Source of the DNA: Rhizoclosmatium globosum
Lineage: Eukaryota; Chytridiomycota; Chytridiomycetes; Chytridiales; Chytriomycetaceae
Reading direction: 5' to 3'
DNA: 64,000 bases
Assembly (NCBI GenBank): GCA_002104985.1
Contig: MCGO01000113.1
Coordinates: forward strand, 62,001-126,000
This document shows, piece by piece, positions 11,554-22,596 of the stretch (positions within the stretch are counted from its first letter, which is position 1; every line of letters begins with the position of its first letter). Both the position numbers and the translations under genes were made by a program. The notes beneath the pieces were generated by a model. The model did no database searches. It was not told the origin of the DNA and saw nothing but the letters and a program-made list of their open reading frames with translations.

Positions 11554-13041
11554 TTAACTCTCGAGCAAATCCATCATATCATCGAACAGAGGGACTGGAG
11601 CAAGCACATTTTTAAACTAATGTTAAAAACGATTCAGTCTTGGAGTAATTCGAAAGTTAACTACAAACCTTAGGTGCACTTGGTTTAGGTAGTGAATCTC
11701 CTTTTTTTGAAGTTCTGCGCCAGGTTAAATTCGTAGAAATTATACATTAAGACTTACTGTCGTAAAGTGTATGGCCCACCTCCAAGAAAATAGCCTGATT
11801 GAGGATGTCGAACGTGTTTTGTGGTGATAAAGTTCTTGTCACTGACTAAGCAAGAAGTCAGCCTATAGTCGATTTCGAACGGTTTAAATTACTTCTTGTA
11901 TTGACTTCTTTTTCGCGACGCTCTTTCCAGAAATTATAAGTATCGTAGAAGTCGGTTTCAACCCGAAGTGTTGGTCGTAGTGGTCGCCCTCGTTTAACTT
12001 CCAGTAATGTCTTTGGCTGATAGAGGTTAGTGATTGCGCTAAATTGAAGACTGTGTTACCAGAAATGGCCCTTGTGCTTGCTTTTGATCGTCAACAAGAC
12101 TGAACGTAATTGCTGGGGCCTTGACTTTCACATTTCGATGGTTGGTACCGACTGTAGCCTGAACCCATGCTTTCAACTCGCCGCTTTCTTTCAGTCTTTG
12201 CTCTGGCAATTTCGATAAAGGCGGAAGTCTCAATATCTTTGTTTCCTGCAACATCTCCTCCGCAACATCTTGCTGATATTCAACTTTCTTCGAAAGCAGA
12301 GGCTGTTTGGCTTTGCTCATAACACCAGGAATTGCTTTTGTTCCAACGAGATGATGGCGCTGTCCAGATAGCTTTTCGATGAGATTCGCCTCAAATTCAG
12401 CCTGTTTCGTCTTGGCTATTATTTCTTGTTCTTTTGCGTGCTCAGAAACTTTGATGCGTAATTCTTCCATCTGCTTAACCGCTTGAGGAATACATACAAT
12501 ATAGCAAAAGTCATACCTTCACCACGACGTCAGCCAGGTACTTCTTTCGTGCGTAGTAATCAAATTTAGCTTTTCGACTCCAATAACCTTTCCAACTGTA
12601 ACTTGTTTAGATTTCTTTCATAAATACACTCAATTACATCTTTTGAATCTTGACAGTCATCTTGTTCCAAAACGCCAATAGTGCTTCATGATTAATTCCA
12701 GCCCGTTCTGCTTTCGCGCGCTCTCGTCCCTTATAACCTCTAAATACTCTCTGAATTTTCAAAGCTGCTCCTCTGAGTCAAAGGTTGAGAAATCTGACAC
12801 AATAGCCTTCACAACTCACTTCATCTGTTTGATATGCAGTCTAACCATGTATCCTCTTATTTTCGCTTGAAGTTTGACATCGCTGTTATATTCTTTGTGG
12901 CGCGCCACTTCTGCAGCCCTACAAACCATAGTGTTGAGGTTATAGTACTATTTCAAGCAGAACTGACCATGACTTATTGAAGAACTCATCGATGATGTCT
13001 GAATAGTTGAGCTGCTTGATTCTTGCGAAAGATGCGGCCAT
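11554..13041 (-). CDS. SPATA17-like IQ-motif protein (cilium-associated)
   Basis: The start is MAASFARIKQLNYSDIID (13041). Several small exons follow, separated by roughly 45-60-nt introns, ending with VPLFDDMMDLLES at 11554. Two or three IQ-like calmodulin-binding repeats lie near the N-terminus (KLQAKIRGYMVRLHIK, ALKIQRVFRGYKGRERAK). The next parts match the SPATA17 order: a helical segment ending LVGTKAIPGVM, then a QGPF motif, then RGRPLRPTLRVET and FWKERREKE, and a GGGPYTLRQ stretch near the C-terminus. SPATA17 is a conserved protein of ciliated eukaryotes, linked to sperm flagella. It lies 96 bp downstream of the CCDC40-like gene on the same strand. The homology call is by pattern memory of the human protein. 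Confidence 0.7.
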
Positions 13042-13136
13042 TCTCAAATTCAGTCGTTGCCTTTGTTTGAAAGTAGATTTTCATCAAACAAGTAAATCAT
13101 GCAGAGAATCAAAGAAATTTATTTGAATTTAACTAA

Positions 13137-16100
13137 TCATACTTTCTCTTCTTTTTTGGGCTTAACAGTGGCTAAAACAGTGTGAATACTTGACGAATAA
13201 TGTAACATCTTACATTTTCTGCCTGTTCGCTCGACACCATTCTTCGCGCTCGTAACTGGAGATATTAATGACTTCATCTTCTGAGGAGTCTCTAAGTCTG
13301 TTTCCTATTCATATAATCAGAAAATATGTTCAGCTTATGCAATACGTACTCTAATTATTAGTGCCGCCATTAGCTGCGTGGAGGGTTCAGCTTCAAGCAT
13401 AAGAGAGTAATCGATTCGAACATTTGGCCTCGCCTCCTATATCACAGGTTATAAGTTCTGTAGATGATACCACTCAAACCTACCTTGTATTGTTTTTCAA
13501 TTGAGGCAGCAATTTTTTCAGCTTTTTGACACTTTGCGTTCAGAGTCTTTATCTGTGTCTGGCCTGTTTTGATTTCCTTGTCAAGTATGTTCATTCTTTG
13601 GAGAAATTCTTGATTAGTGCGTTCAGCTTTCGATAATTTGACTCCGAGCTAACGCCAGAGATTAATATAACAAAGTAGTATATAATTAAAAGTACTTCAT
13701 CAATCCTTGACTTTAAGATTCCATTTTCATGCAACAAGAATGTTCTCTCTGTGGTAAGTGATTCAATTTTCAACTTCCACGCTCCGAAATCTAGTATTCA
13801 TTAATTGGACCGCCAACTGGACTTAAAACTTACCTGGGAGCTCTTTTTTCGAACTAAGCGTACTAGTTTCTTGAAATGACGACGAGCCATCAGTATTGTC
13901 AGTTGGAAGCGGCTCAGTTCTTGTTCGGGCACTACCAGAATCTCTCGGAGTAGTTGCCAAGCTTGCCCAAATCGGTGGCGGTAACTTCACTGTTTGGAGT
14001 GCAACAAGATTGTTGCTTTGGGGTTGAACCAGAGTGATTTCTGACGTTTCCAATTGATCCAATCGCTTTGTTGTTTGAGCAGAAAGCCTAAAGGTGCACG
14101 TAACGTAATGAGTTGTAGGGCTCTTAATTTCGGTCAAACCTTGTCGCAATATCACCAACGGTTCTACCAGCTTTCTCCGCCATCCGCTTCGCCATCAACT
14201 GGCTATCAAAGTACCTCTTTTCCATTTCATCTGCTTTCGTTTTTAACTCAAAGCAAGTGCGCTGCAACTCCTGACGCTCTTGCTTCAGCTTTGTGACCAT
14301 TTCACGGGCGAGAATGTATTTTCTTTCGAGGGCCTGATTCGATCGCTCGTCTGTAATATTGTTTTTACGCTCCTCTCTTCGTTCCTCTTGTAGTCGGCGA
14401 ATCTCTGTTTTGAGCATCATTGTCGCAGTCATAGAGTTTTCATGTTCTTGCTGAATCTTTGCCTTTGCGTCAATAAGCTGGGCTTCAAAGTCGAGCTGGT
14501 GATCGGATTAAAAACTCTAATCAATTGCACACAAATTGAATACCATTTTCGTTTTGTAGTCCTCAACCAACGGTTGTAGCTTACGAAATTCCGCGTACAA
14601 TTTTGAATACTCTAGTTTTTGCTCAAACTCCTTACTCTTAGCGCTTTCGATTTCAGCTGATGTCTTGATTTTGATTGTATCGGTGATGCCAAGCTGGGTT
14701 CTTAAGAAAACATTGTCGTCCATCAGTCGAATGATCTCATTCTTGGATTTCAAAATCGTCTTTTGTGCTTCCAGCCACATTTTCTGGATGTTGTCGTTTT
14801 CCGCTTGTGCTGCATCTTTATCCTTTTGAAGTTTTGACATTGATGTATGTAGAGGAATTGTGGGATCATCTACAACGATGTAAGAATAAGTATTAAACTA
14901 TATATAACTGACTATCTGTGATCTCTTGTAGCTTGGCCTTCAGGTAGTTGCAATCGTGTTCACGCCTTTCCAAGTCGTACATTAGATGTCTTGCTTCATC
15001 GTAGAGCTTGTTGTAGTGATTATTTATTTCCGTGTAACTTTTTCGAAGGCTCTCCTTTTCTTTTGTCAAATCGTTCTGCGTTGTTATGTCAGATAAGAAT
15101 TGTACGAAGCCGCTTACCAGTTGCTCGTCTTTCTGCTTCAACATCATTTGAAACTCGGCATTAATATGACGCAAATCTGTGTTTTTACTCATTTGATCAC
15201 GTTTGATGTTTTCGATTTCCATTTGAGCTTGACTTCGAACTTGATCCTCTTTTTTCGCTGCCAAGTGGATGACTTCATTTCGCATCTTCATATCAAAATC
15301 CGACTTAAGCTGCTTGATTTTTCCTTTCATATCAGAGACTGTCGATGTTTTGCGCTCCAGTTCTTCTTTCGTAAGCTGTTTTGGAAATATCTGAGTATGA
15401 ACCACATGAACAGTTCGCTTACAGTATGATGTTTACTAAGTTTCTCTAGTTCTTGTTTATACAAAGATTCTGCGACCTGTGCCTCACTGAGTGAACCGCG
15501 AGTCTCGTGCTGCTTCTGTTCCAGAGCTTTTAAACTGCTTTGCAAGAAAGCAACCTTGTCTTCAAGCCCTTTGCACTCTAATACAAGATATAAGAGAATA
15601 TACTATACATATCCATATCCTTACCAATTTCCTTGAATGTGAAATTCTTTGTCATCTGTTCAAGTTCACTTTTGAGGGACTGATTCTCAATACCACGTTC
15701 ATCGAGAGTTTCTTTAATGTTTTCTTTCTGTTGCTCGACGGATTGGAAAGTAACATCTCGCTTCGCCATGGCAGTCATTGCTTCCTCCCACTGTTTCTCC
15801 ATCTTCTTTTTAGCAGCTTTAAGGGTACTGATCTCTGTTTTCTTCCATTAGTTCGAATTAGAATTTGCGCGATACCCACCAGTGTGCATCTTGGCGATCG
15901 TTTGATTCGCAATGCCAGTTTCTTGCTTTTGAGCTTCCATAATGAGTTCCATTTCATTTCGGTTTTGATTAAGCTTGGAATGAGAGATAGGTCAGTTAAC
16001 CTCCACATATCACTGAAGCTCACCTTTTCAGTAATCTTCTTTTGATCCTCTAAATCTGCTTCAGCAACTCGACGTCTTTGATCGACATACTGTAATTCAT

Positions 16101-16779
16101 TTTTGAGTTTGTTTTCGATACGTCGATGGATTTTGAGGTCGCTATTGCAGCTTAAATTAACGTCCGTGAGTTTGTTAGATTTGTCTGTCGCGTCATCGAG
16201 ACGTTGCTTTGTGGCATTGAGTTGAGAAATTAAGTTCTGTCAAGCGAGGCTGTGTTAAATGTTGAAACGCTACACGATCGTTACTCCACACACCATGTTC
16301 ATTTCCGACATTGACTGAATCTCTTGCTTCATTGCTACTCGCTCCGCCTCCCATACTTTTCTTTCTTCTGCAAGGCTTTGTTCGTTCTTGCGGCTAGGTT
16401 TAAAATGAGCCTTACTTTCCCCTTGACTATAAACCACTCACGCAACGTATAAATGTTCGTTCAGTCGCCCAACTTGAACGTTCGCCTTGTATAAATTAAC
16501 ACCGATCGTGTTCTTCTCATCTTCCGTTCTTGCAAGGACAAGTTCGTTTTCATTGAGCCTTTCATGGATTATTTTGGCTTGGCGGTCAACCGAAGATAAC
16601 AGTTTATCTTGTAATAGAAGATACTGCGATTGCAAGATTTGTTCAGTTTCTTCAATGTCGGCTGCGGCTGCGGCTGTCGGAAGTGGAGGAAGAACAGGCT
16701 TGTCTGTCAAATTTCGCGTTTCAGAAGTCACTAGGGTTTAAAGAGGGTGAAGAAAAATACCGGAGGGTAAGCCAATCAT
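13137..16779 (-). CDS. Long coiled-coil protein, probable CCDC40 / FAP172 homologue
   Basis: Starts at MIGLPSVTSETRNLTDK (exon 1 is 16779-16761) and runs through about ten exons of nearly unbroken coiled coil to TVKPKKEEKV at 13137. Features shared with CCDC40 are IGVNLYKANVQVGRLNEHL near residue 80, a KKMEKQWEEAMTAMAKRD segment, and a MWLEAQKTILKSKNEI segment later. CCDC40 with CCDC39 forms the 96-nm ruler that sets the axonemal repeat and attaches inner dynein arms and the nexin-dynein complex. A low-complexity Ser/Thr/Pro region (about 13,830-14,000) interrupts the coil near the C-terminal third. The gene is divergent from DHCR7 (254 bp between starts). Other axonemal coiled-coil families cannot be fully excluded by eye. 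Confidence 0.62.
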
Positions 16780-17032
16780 GGCAGCAATCGACGTTGCAGG
16801 GTTTCCTCCTGAGGTGGTCATTCTCTCGTTGCCTTGAGAGATTTACACAAAAACCTGCCAGTATTGCTTTCGATAAATAGAGTAAATTCTTGGATAAAAT
16901 ACAAGCTGACTGCCACCATTCTCCCATCACTAAGAAGTAGTGGAAAGAGGTGTGTCACGTGACGTCCTTGACATCATACGATGTTTGGAAAAGAGACGAT
17001 TGGACCCAAAACTCCATCGCAAAACCTCCATT

Positions 17033-18716
17033 ATGCCAGGCGTAAAGTTGCGAGCCAACGCCGGCAAGGCCAAGGCGGATGATGACATTTTCCTCCCAGA
17101 CGACGCCAAGGGTGAATTGATCAAGACAGCCAATGAGAAGACTGACCACCAAGCCGGAAAGACCTGGGGCCGCGCGAGAGGTTTGTCACCAAAATGATCT
17201 GTTTTGGTTCAAAAGAAAGCTGACGAGAAGATGTTCAGATGTCGGTTTCTGGAGTGTGCTCAACTGTTTCGTTATTATGGCAACATGTCCGTTCCTTGTC
17301 ATCTACTTCTGGCACGCCTGTGATGCCCACAAGTGTGACTTGATTGCGCCATTGAACCCGCTTCTTAATGCTCCTCAATTGAATGCCGAAGTTGTGCTTA
17401 ACTGGTTCCTTGGTTGTTTCCCAGTACCAACACAAGGTTTGTTTGCAGTTTTTGGGGCACTCACTCAAAGGAACTGAACTCTGATCGAAATCGATATTAT
17501 AGAGGGTTTCGCTTTGTTCTTTGGATGGTTGCTGTTCCAGGCTGCATTGTACACCTTCTTGCCAGGTCCAGTTGGATATGGTCAAATGACTCCAGCTGGT
17601 TTCGTTCTTCCATACATTGTAAGCTACATCTCGTCCAACAATATCTATGCTAACTGTCGAACAGGTGAACGGAATGAATGCATGGATCGTCACCCACATC
17701 ATTTTCTTTGGAGCGTCTCTTGGACTTGGACTTTTCCCAGCCTCCATCGTTCACGACAACTGGGGTGCTCTCCTCGTTGCCGCAAACGTTTACGGATACT
17801 TCTTGACTGCGTTCTCTTTCGTCAAGGCCCATCTCTTCCCATCTCACCCAGCTGACCGAAAGTTCTCATCCTCAGTCATTTACGATTTGTTCTTTGGTAT
17901 TGAATTCAACCCCCGTTTCGGAAAGCTCTTTGATTTCAAGTTGTTCCACAACGGACGTCCAGGAATTGTTGCTTGGACTTTGATTAACGGAAGTTTCGCT
18001 GTTGCTCAATACCAGAAGATTGGCTATGTCACCAACAGTATGTGGTTGTTGCAGTTGTTGCACGCCATGTACGTGCTTGATTTCTTCTACAACGAGGACT
18101 GGTACTTGAGAACTATTGATATCTGTCACGACCACTTTGGTTTCTGTGAGTTAATTCTACGTTCGCAACTCGCATTTATTAAAACCTGATATGTCTGTTA
18201 GACCTTGCCTGGGGAGACTCCGTCTGGTTGCCATTCATGTACACCCTTCAATCCCACTACTTGGTCCGCAACCCAGTTGATCTTTCCCTCCCTTACTTCT
18301 TGACTGTTACCGCCCTCGGATTCTTTGGATACTACATTTTCCGTTCGGTCAATGACCAAAAGAACGAAGTCCGTAGAACCGATGGAAAATGCTTGATCTG
18401 GGGAAAGCCTGCCAAGGTCATCCGTACCGAATTCCTCACCTCGGATGGAAAGGTCCACAAGTCTCTTTTACTTGCCAGTGGTTTCTGGGGTGTTGCCAGA
18501 CACTTCAACTACTTTGGAGATCTCTGTATTTCGTTGGCTTTCTGTATGACCTGTGGATTTGACCACGTCTTGCCATACTTTTACGTCATCTACATGTTCA
18601 TTCTGCTGATGGGTCGTATCGAGCGTGATCACCACAGATGTGCTGGAAAATACGGAAAGTACTGGGTGGAGTATGAGAAACTTGTGCCATACAAGTTGTT
18701 CCCATACATTTACTAG
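17033..18716 (+). CDS. DHCR7: 7-dehydrocholesterol reductase (sterol delta-7 reductase)
   Basis: Five exons (17033-17180, 17239-17436, 17503-17618, 17665-18145, 18202-18716) give 485 residues, the usual size. The ERG4/ERG24 fold is clear, and details match DHCR7 rather than the delta-14 or delta-24(28) reductases: KTWGRAR at the N-terminus, [65 protein letters not shown], and the end [19 protein letters not shown]. The enzyme uses NADPH in the ER membrane to reduce the C7-C8 double bond of sterols. Ascomycete and basidiomycete fungi normally keep that bond in ergosterol. An AATAAA lies at 18745-18750 in the 3' region. Confidence 0.9.
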
Positions 18717-18779
18717 ATGATGAGTGTATTTGTTTCATTTTGCGAATAAATGTTTTGGTGCGACACAAAGATCTGCAAA

Positions 18780-19841
18780 ATGAATCTGGAAGCAACCCCA
18801 ACTCCCCACTACTCCTGGCTCCCGAGAAAGAGACTACGACTTCCAAAACTACACAAGAATCCATATTTCCCACCGATTCTTCATGATAAGGTGGCGGAAA
18901 CCTTGACTCTCTTCTGGACATTTCCTCAAATTCCACTGTTATCACATCTTGTTGGCCACAGCCCGCCACCAATCCTCATTACAAACACACTCTTTGAATA
19001 TACTCTCGTCCCTCAAACAACATCTTTCGGGAAAAGACCGCAATTCTTGGATCTGTGCACTGGAGCAGAAAGCGCATCTGTTGTAGCTGAGGTTACTAAT
19101 CAACTGGAAGCCCAATTCTCCAAAAAAGTTCTTGTGACTCTAAGCCACTTGGATCCAGCTAACATTCAAGACTTTGAAGAGAATCATGTTGAATCTGTAC
19201 GCGTTTCGGCTCGTGGTGTTGATCCTGGGGAAGTCCCAAGAGATATGAAAGGGGCCATTCGGTTGCTGATAGGAAAATTGCACGAAATGGAGGGCCGAGC
19301 TATATTTCGAATATTAAGGGACTGTGTGGAGAAAAGGAGTGCGATTGTGGTGATTGAGTTTCATGACAGAACAGTCGTGTCGATTTGGTTTTGGGCTTTT
19401 GTGGTTCCTTTCCTGGCTGTTCCTTTCACAATCTTATTTGGAAAGAAGAGGATTGGGATTTGGAGCTTGATTTTGCTGAGCTTAGCTCTACCTTGGCTTG
19501 TATGGGACGGTATTGTGTCGTGTCTGGGAGCGGTAAATATCGAAGAACTCAAGGATCTATTGGATGATATCCCAGAAGCTCATATGCATATTACTTGGAC
19601 TTGGAAACGTGTGGGGTTAATATCTCTCAGTGATGGAGTGCTGGGGTGGTTTTTCTTCACTCGTTGGATGGCTAAGTGGCTGGATTCCTTGCTTGCTGTG
19701 ACAATGCTGATAGGAGTGCCCAAACTGAAGCAGAAACAAGGTGAATATAATGCAATTGATCTTATGATGGAGCGTAGAAGAGAGTGTTTTGGATTGGTGT
19801 CACTGATATTCCTGTTTCTCTACTCCAAAGGCTGGCTTTAA
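18780..19841 (+). CDS. Membrane-bound class I SAM methyltransferase-like protein
   Basis: A single open exon of about 353 residues. The ATG at 18780 is chosen over 18750 because the latter sits inside the AATAAA of the upstream gene. The middle part starts with FLDLCTGAES, which aligns with motif I of class I methyltransferases, followed by VLVTLSHLDP where the family has a TDLYP-like second strand. Two or three membrane helices follow (VSIWFWAFVVPFLAVPFTIL; IWSLILLSLALPWLVWDGIV) with the WDGIVSCLGA motif. The same arrangement occurs in uncharacterised bacterial and fungal proteins. Motif I has GAES in place of a glycine-rich loop, so SAM binding may be impaired. Substrate unknown. Confidence 0.5.
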   Translation: MNLEATPTPHYSWLPRKRLRLPKLHKNPYFPPILHDKVAETLTLFWTFPQIPLLSHLVGHSPPPILITNTLFEYTLVPQTTSFGKRPQFLDLCTGAESASVVAEVTNQLEAQFSKKVLVTLSHLDPANIQDFEENHVESVRVSARGVDPGEVPRDMKGAIRLLIGKLHEMEGRAIFRILRDCVEKRSAIVVIEFHDRTVVSIWFWAFVVPFLAVPFTILFGKKRIGIWSLILLSLALPWLVWDGIVSCLGAVNIEELKDLLDDIPEAHMHITWTWKRVGLISLSDGVLGWFFFTRWMAKWLDSLLAVTMLIGVPKLKQKQGEYNAIDLMMERRRECFGLVSLIFLFLYSKGWL

Positions 19842-19900
19842 AGACGACAGAACTGCATGAAACCGAAACAATAAAGAGCGCATTGCATTTATTTGCAGAT

Positions 19901-20440
19901 TTATTCGTAGGCGACCCATGCCTTGACACCAGTAGCACCCTTCTTGTTGAAGAAGCTAGCCTTTCCAAAATCCAGCATCGAATTGTGTGAATCATTTGAA
20001 CCCAGCTTTCCATAGTGCACAATCTTTCTGTTTGATCGAGTACCCATCTTTCCGTTGACTTCGATTCTGAATCCGAGTACCTTCCCAACTGGCGACTGCG
20101 ACGCTGCCTGCTGAGACGGAGCCAAGACGTGTCTCCGCAGAACGTGTGGGATAGGCACGTCGGCGAGTTGTGGCTTGTCATCGGCTTTTGCGGCGGTCGG
20201 GCCGGCGACGCCAAGCCGGGCGTCCAAGGCAGCGCGCATCAGAGCCGCCTGGGCTGGCGCACGGGCACTCGCGGCGAAAAGATCGGACCGACGCCGCGAT
20301 TCAAAGTCCGACACTCGTTCGGCGCCGACGATCGTTGGAAATGGTGAAGTGACGAGGAGGAGGTGGTTGAGCATCGGCGGCGCCTTGGCCTGTGCGATAG
20401 ATAGCTGCTTAGTGCACATCAAATACTCGGCTAGATGCAT
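19901..20440 (-). CDS. Probable mitochondrial ribosomal protein uS3m, C-terminal domain
   Basis: The last 65 residues contain VGKVLGFRIEVNGKMGTRSN, HYGKLG, then ATGVKAWVAYE at the C-terminus. This is the pattern of the bacterial uS3 C-terminal domain (G-x-R-I-E-V-x-G-R, then G-V-I-G-V-K-V-W). The upstream part is Ala/Arg-rich and looks like an organelle-targeted extension. No KH domain is seen. ATG at 20440 (MHLAEYLMC) is taken as start, but the frame is open further upstream to about 20587, and a different-frame stretch with ATG at 20514 may be a 5' exon. It would act in the head of the mitochondrial small ribosomal subunit. Transcribed toward the methyltransferase-like gene. Confidence 0.6.
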   Translation of the reverse strand: MHLAEYLMCTKQLSIAQAKAPPMLNHLLLVTSPFPTIVGAERVSDFESRRRSDLFAASARAPAQAALMRAALDARLGVAGPTAAKADDKPQLADVPIPHVLRRHVLAPSQQAASQSPVGKVLGFRIEVNGKMGTRSNRKIVHYGKLGSNDSHNSMLDFGKASFFNKKGATGVKAWVAYE

Positions 20441-20673
20441 ACTGTTGGGGCCTGCGCTGATATGCGGGCCATTTCCCGTACAAAGTTGACGTAGTGGTTT
20501 GGGTTGGTGGTCATCTCTTTGAACTGAAGAAAAAGGGCAAACAAAATGAAGAACTGTAGAACTTAAACATATGAGGTAATATATCATTGATTCAAAAGGA
20601 GATACGACGAAAAAAACATTTGAGAAAGGTGTAAATGAGGGAGTAAATGAAGAGAAAATTGGAAGAAGAAAGA

Positions 20674-22467
20674 CTAAACAGACACAACAACTACGTTGCT
20701 GTATGGACCAGTTCCGAACTCGTTCACACCACGAACACGATATGAAAATACATTTCCGGCACTGAGTTTCTCAGACAACATTGGAATTCCACTTGCAACC
20801 GCATCCGAAACACCGCTATAAAGCACACGAAAATTATTCGTTTCATTTCCGTCAGCTCGTTCGACAATATAATTTCGTGCGCCTGTGCTTCCCCTCCATT
20901 TCAAACTCACTTCAAACAATTTCCCGGCACTACTGGAGTTTAAAAACTTATCCGGTGGGAATAAAATAGGTTCACCCACTGGCGGTTTTTGATAATACTG
21001 TATATCCTTCTGAGCTCCATTTTTATCTGCATAATTTTTGATGAGGTCAACAATTGCTCGTTCATCATTTCCAAAACCAGTTTTCATGAATCCGCCAGTT
21101 ATTGTTTTGTTTACAGCAAATCCTGGAAGGTGATAAGACTGTGCACCGCTTTCTTCGACGTGATTCCAAAATCCACCATTTCGACTATGAAACCGGAAAC
21201 TCCAGAGCAGAGCTCCAAGAGCTTGGGAGGAATTGACAGCAATTAAAAGTTCCTGAAGATCTTTTAGGGACGAAAGTCCAAACTCGCCAACATAAAATAG
21301 TTTCTTGTTTTGATTGACGATGAGATCATGATCAGAAAGAAAGCGAGACGCGTAACTTCCTGCAACAAAAGTTCCGCCAAAATGCAAGGCAGCTGCCGCT
21401 GAGAATGTGGCGATTGTGACGACTAATAGCAATGAAAAAGTTGCCACAGCCCATAATTTTCTGGATACCTCCCGCTTCCCACCCTTTGAGTGGGAAGCAA
21501 CAAAAGAGAATAAAGTCTTGTTCTCAGCCTTGATCCCAAACCAAGATGGCTTGAAAATGGAAAGCACCATTGCAATAAAGAAAGACACACCCAAAACTAC
21601 GCAAGCAACAGATCCGGCTGGTGAAACAGATCTCCACGTGCCCAATGTAGCAAGTTGCTCATCTGAGAATTGGTAGTAATGCCCAGTGAACCCATCAATC
21701 AAAGGATCACGAATAACGTCTGCGTTCCATCCATACTTGGAATCAGATCCATCAATCACATATTGTTTTACATTCAACTCATTTTTTAAAAGTTTGGCCG
21801 TCGTGAGGGTCCAGGCCGAAGGGACTTTGTTGTCTGATGAAGAGTTGAAAGCCAATTCATTCCCAGTCTCCCAGGCATATATGGCTGGGTCATTACGATA
21901 TTGAATGCCCGAAAGTGTGTTGTTTCTGGTGAGAACGTATCGAACAACGGCCTGAAAATTGGAGATCACTGTTGGATCAGTGTAGAAACGGTCAGGTGGT
22001 AGATAATGCAGTCCTGCGAATTCTGGAACACCGCCCCACCTAATGTTATCAAAAGATGTTAGCATATTGCACTTTTCAATATTAAAAAGCTACCAGTTTG
22101 CTTGATCAATTAAAGGAAATATGATTTTGACACCCAAGTCACCTGCAGACGAAACAGCCATGTCTAATGCCTTGAACAAGTCTTCGTTCGCATACAGATT
22201 AGGTTTCCCGGTTCCTGGGATCAAAGTCCAATTTCCTGAAGGAGGACTTGCTGCGATGTGGGCGATCGTGGAAGCTTTAGAACGAGATCCAATTGCCAAG
22301 GGATAGATTCGTGTAATTGGACAACCCGCCTGAAGTAGTGATATGAGAGCGTCATTGACCTCGAACGGCGTAGGTATGGTCCAGGGCACGGCGTCTTCAA
22401 TAAGGTGCAAATTTGGCGTGTTAAAGCCAAAGAACTTTGGCGCAGATTGAGGAGAGCTCTGCGACAT
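20674..22467 (-). CDS. GH5-like glycoside hydrolase with internal membrane hairpin and FN3 domain (copy A)
   Basis: Two exons (22467-22094, 22039-20674) give about 579 residues. GH5 landmarks: GFNTPNLHLIED at the first strand, NWWGGVPEFAG at the splice, YAWETGNEL with the acid/base Glu, a FTGHYY strand, and KLFYVGEFGLSS with the nucleophile Glu. Between the last two lie about 100 residues holding two membrane helices (SVACVVLGVSFFIAMVLSIF and LWAVATFSLLLVVTIATFSA) around a basic loop. A fibronectin-III-like domain closes the protein. The family cleaves beta-mannans or related beta-glycans. No signal peptide is seen at the ATG. Downstream and tandem with copy B, same strand. Confidence 0.72.
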
Positions 22468-22596
22468 TCGGGGAGAAATTTGTGAACAGTGTTCTGCGCC
22501 TCGTCAACCGATAAGCCAAGGGTATGTCCGATCTCCCAGTCTCCAAGTTCCGCCACATTAATACTAGAAAAATTGTATTTGCAAAGGAATTGATAA

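Noticed and set aside
13133..13160. Nuclear-localisation-like end (PKKKRK) of the coiled-coil gene
   Set aside because: It appears only in the wrong frame; exon phases give the end TVKPKKEEKV.
18750..18779. Upstream ATG for the methyltransferase-like protein
   Set aside because: It overlaps the AATAAA of DHCR7; the next ATG at 18780 is more plausible.
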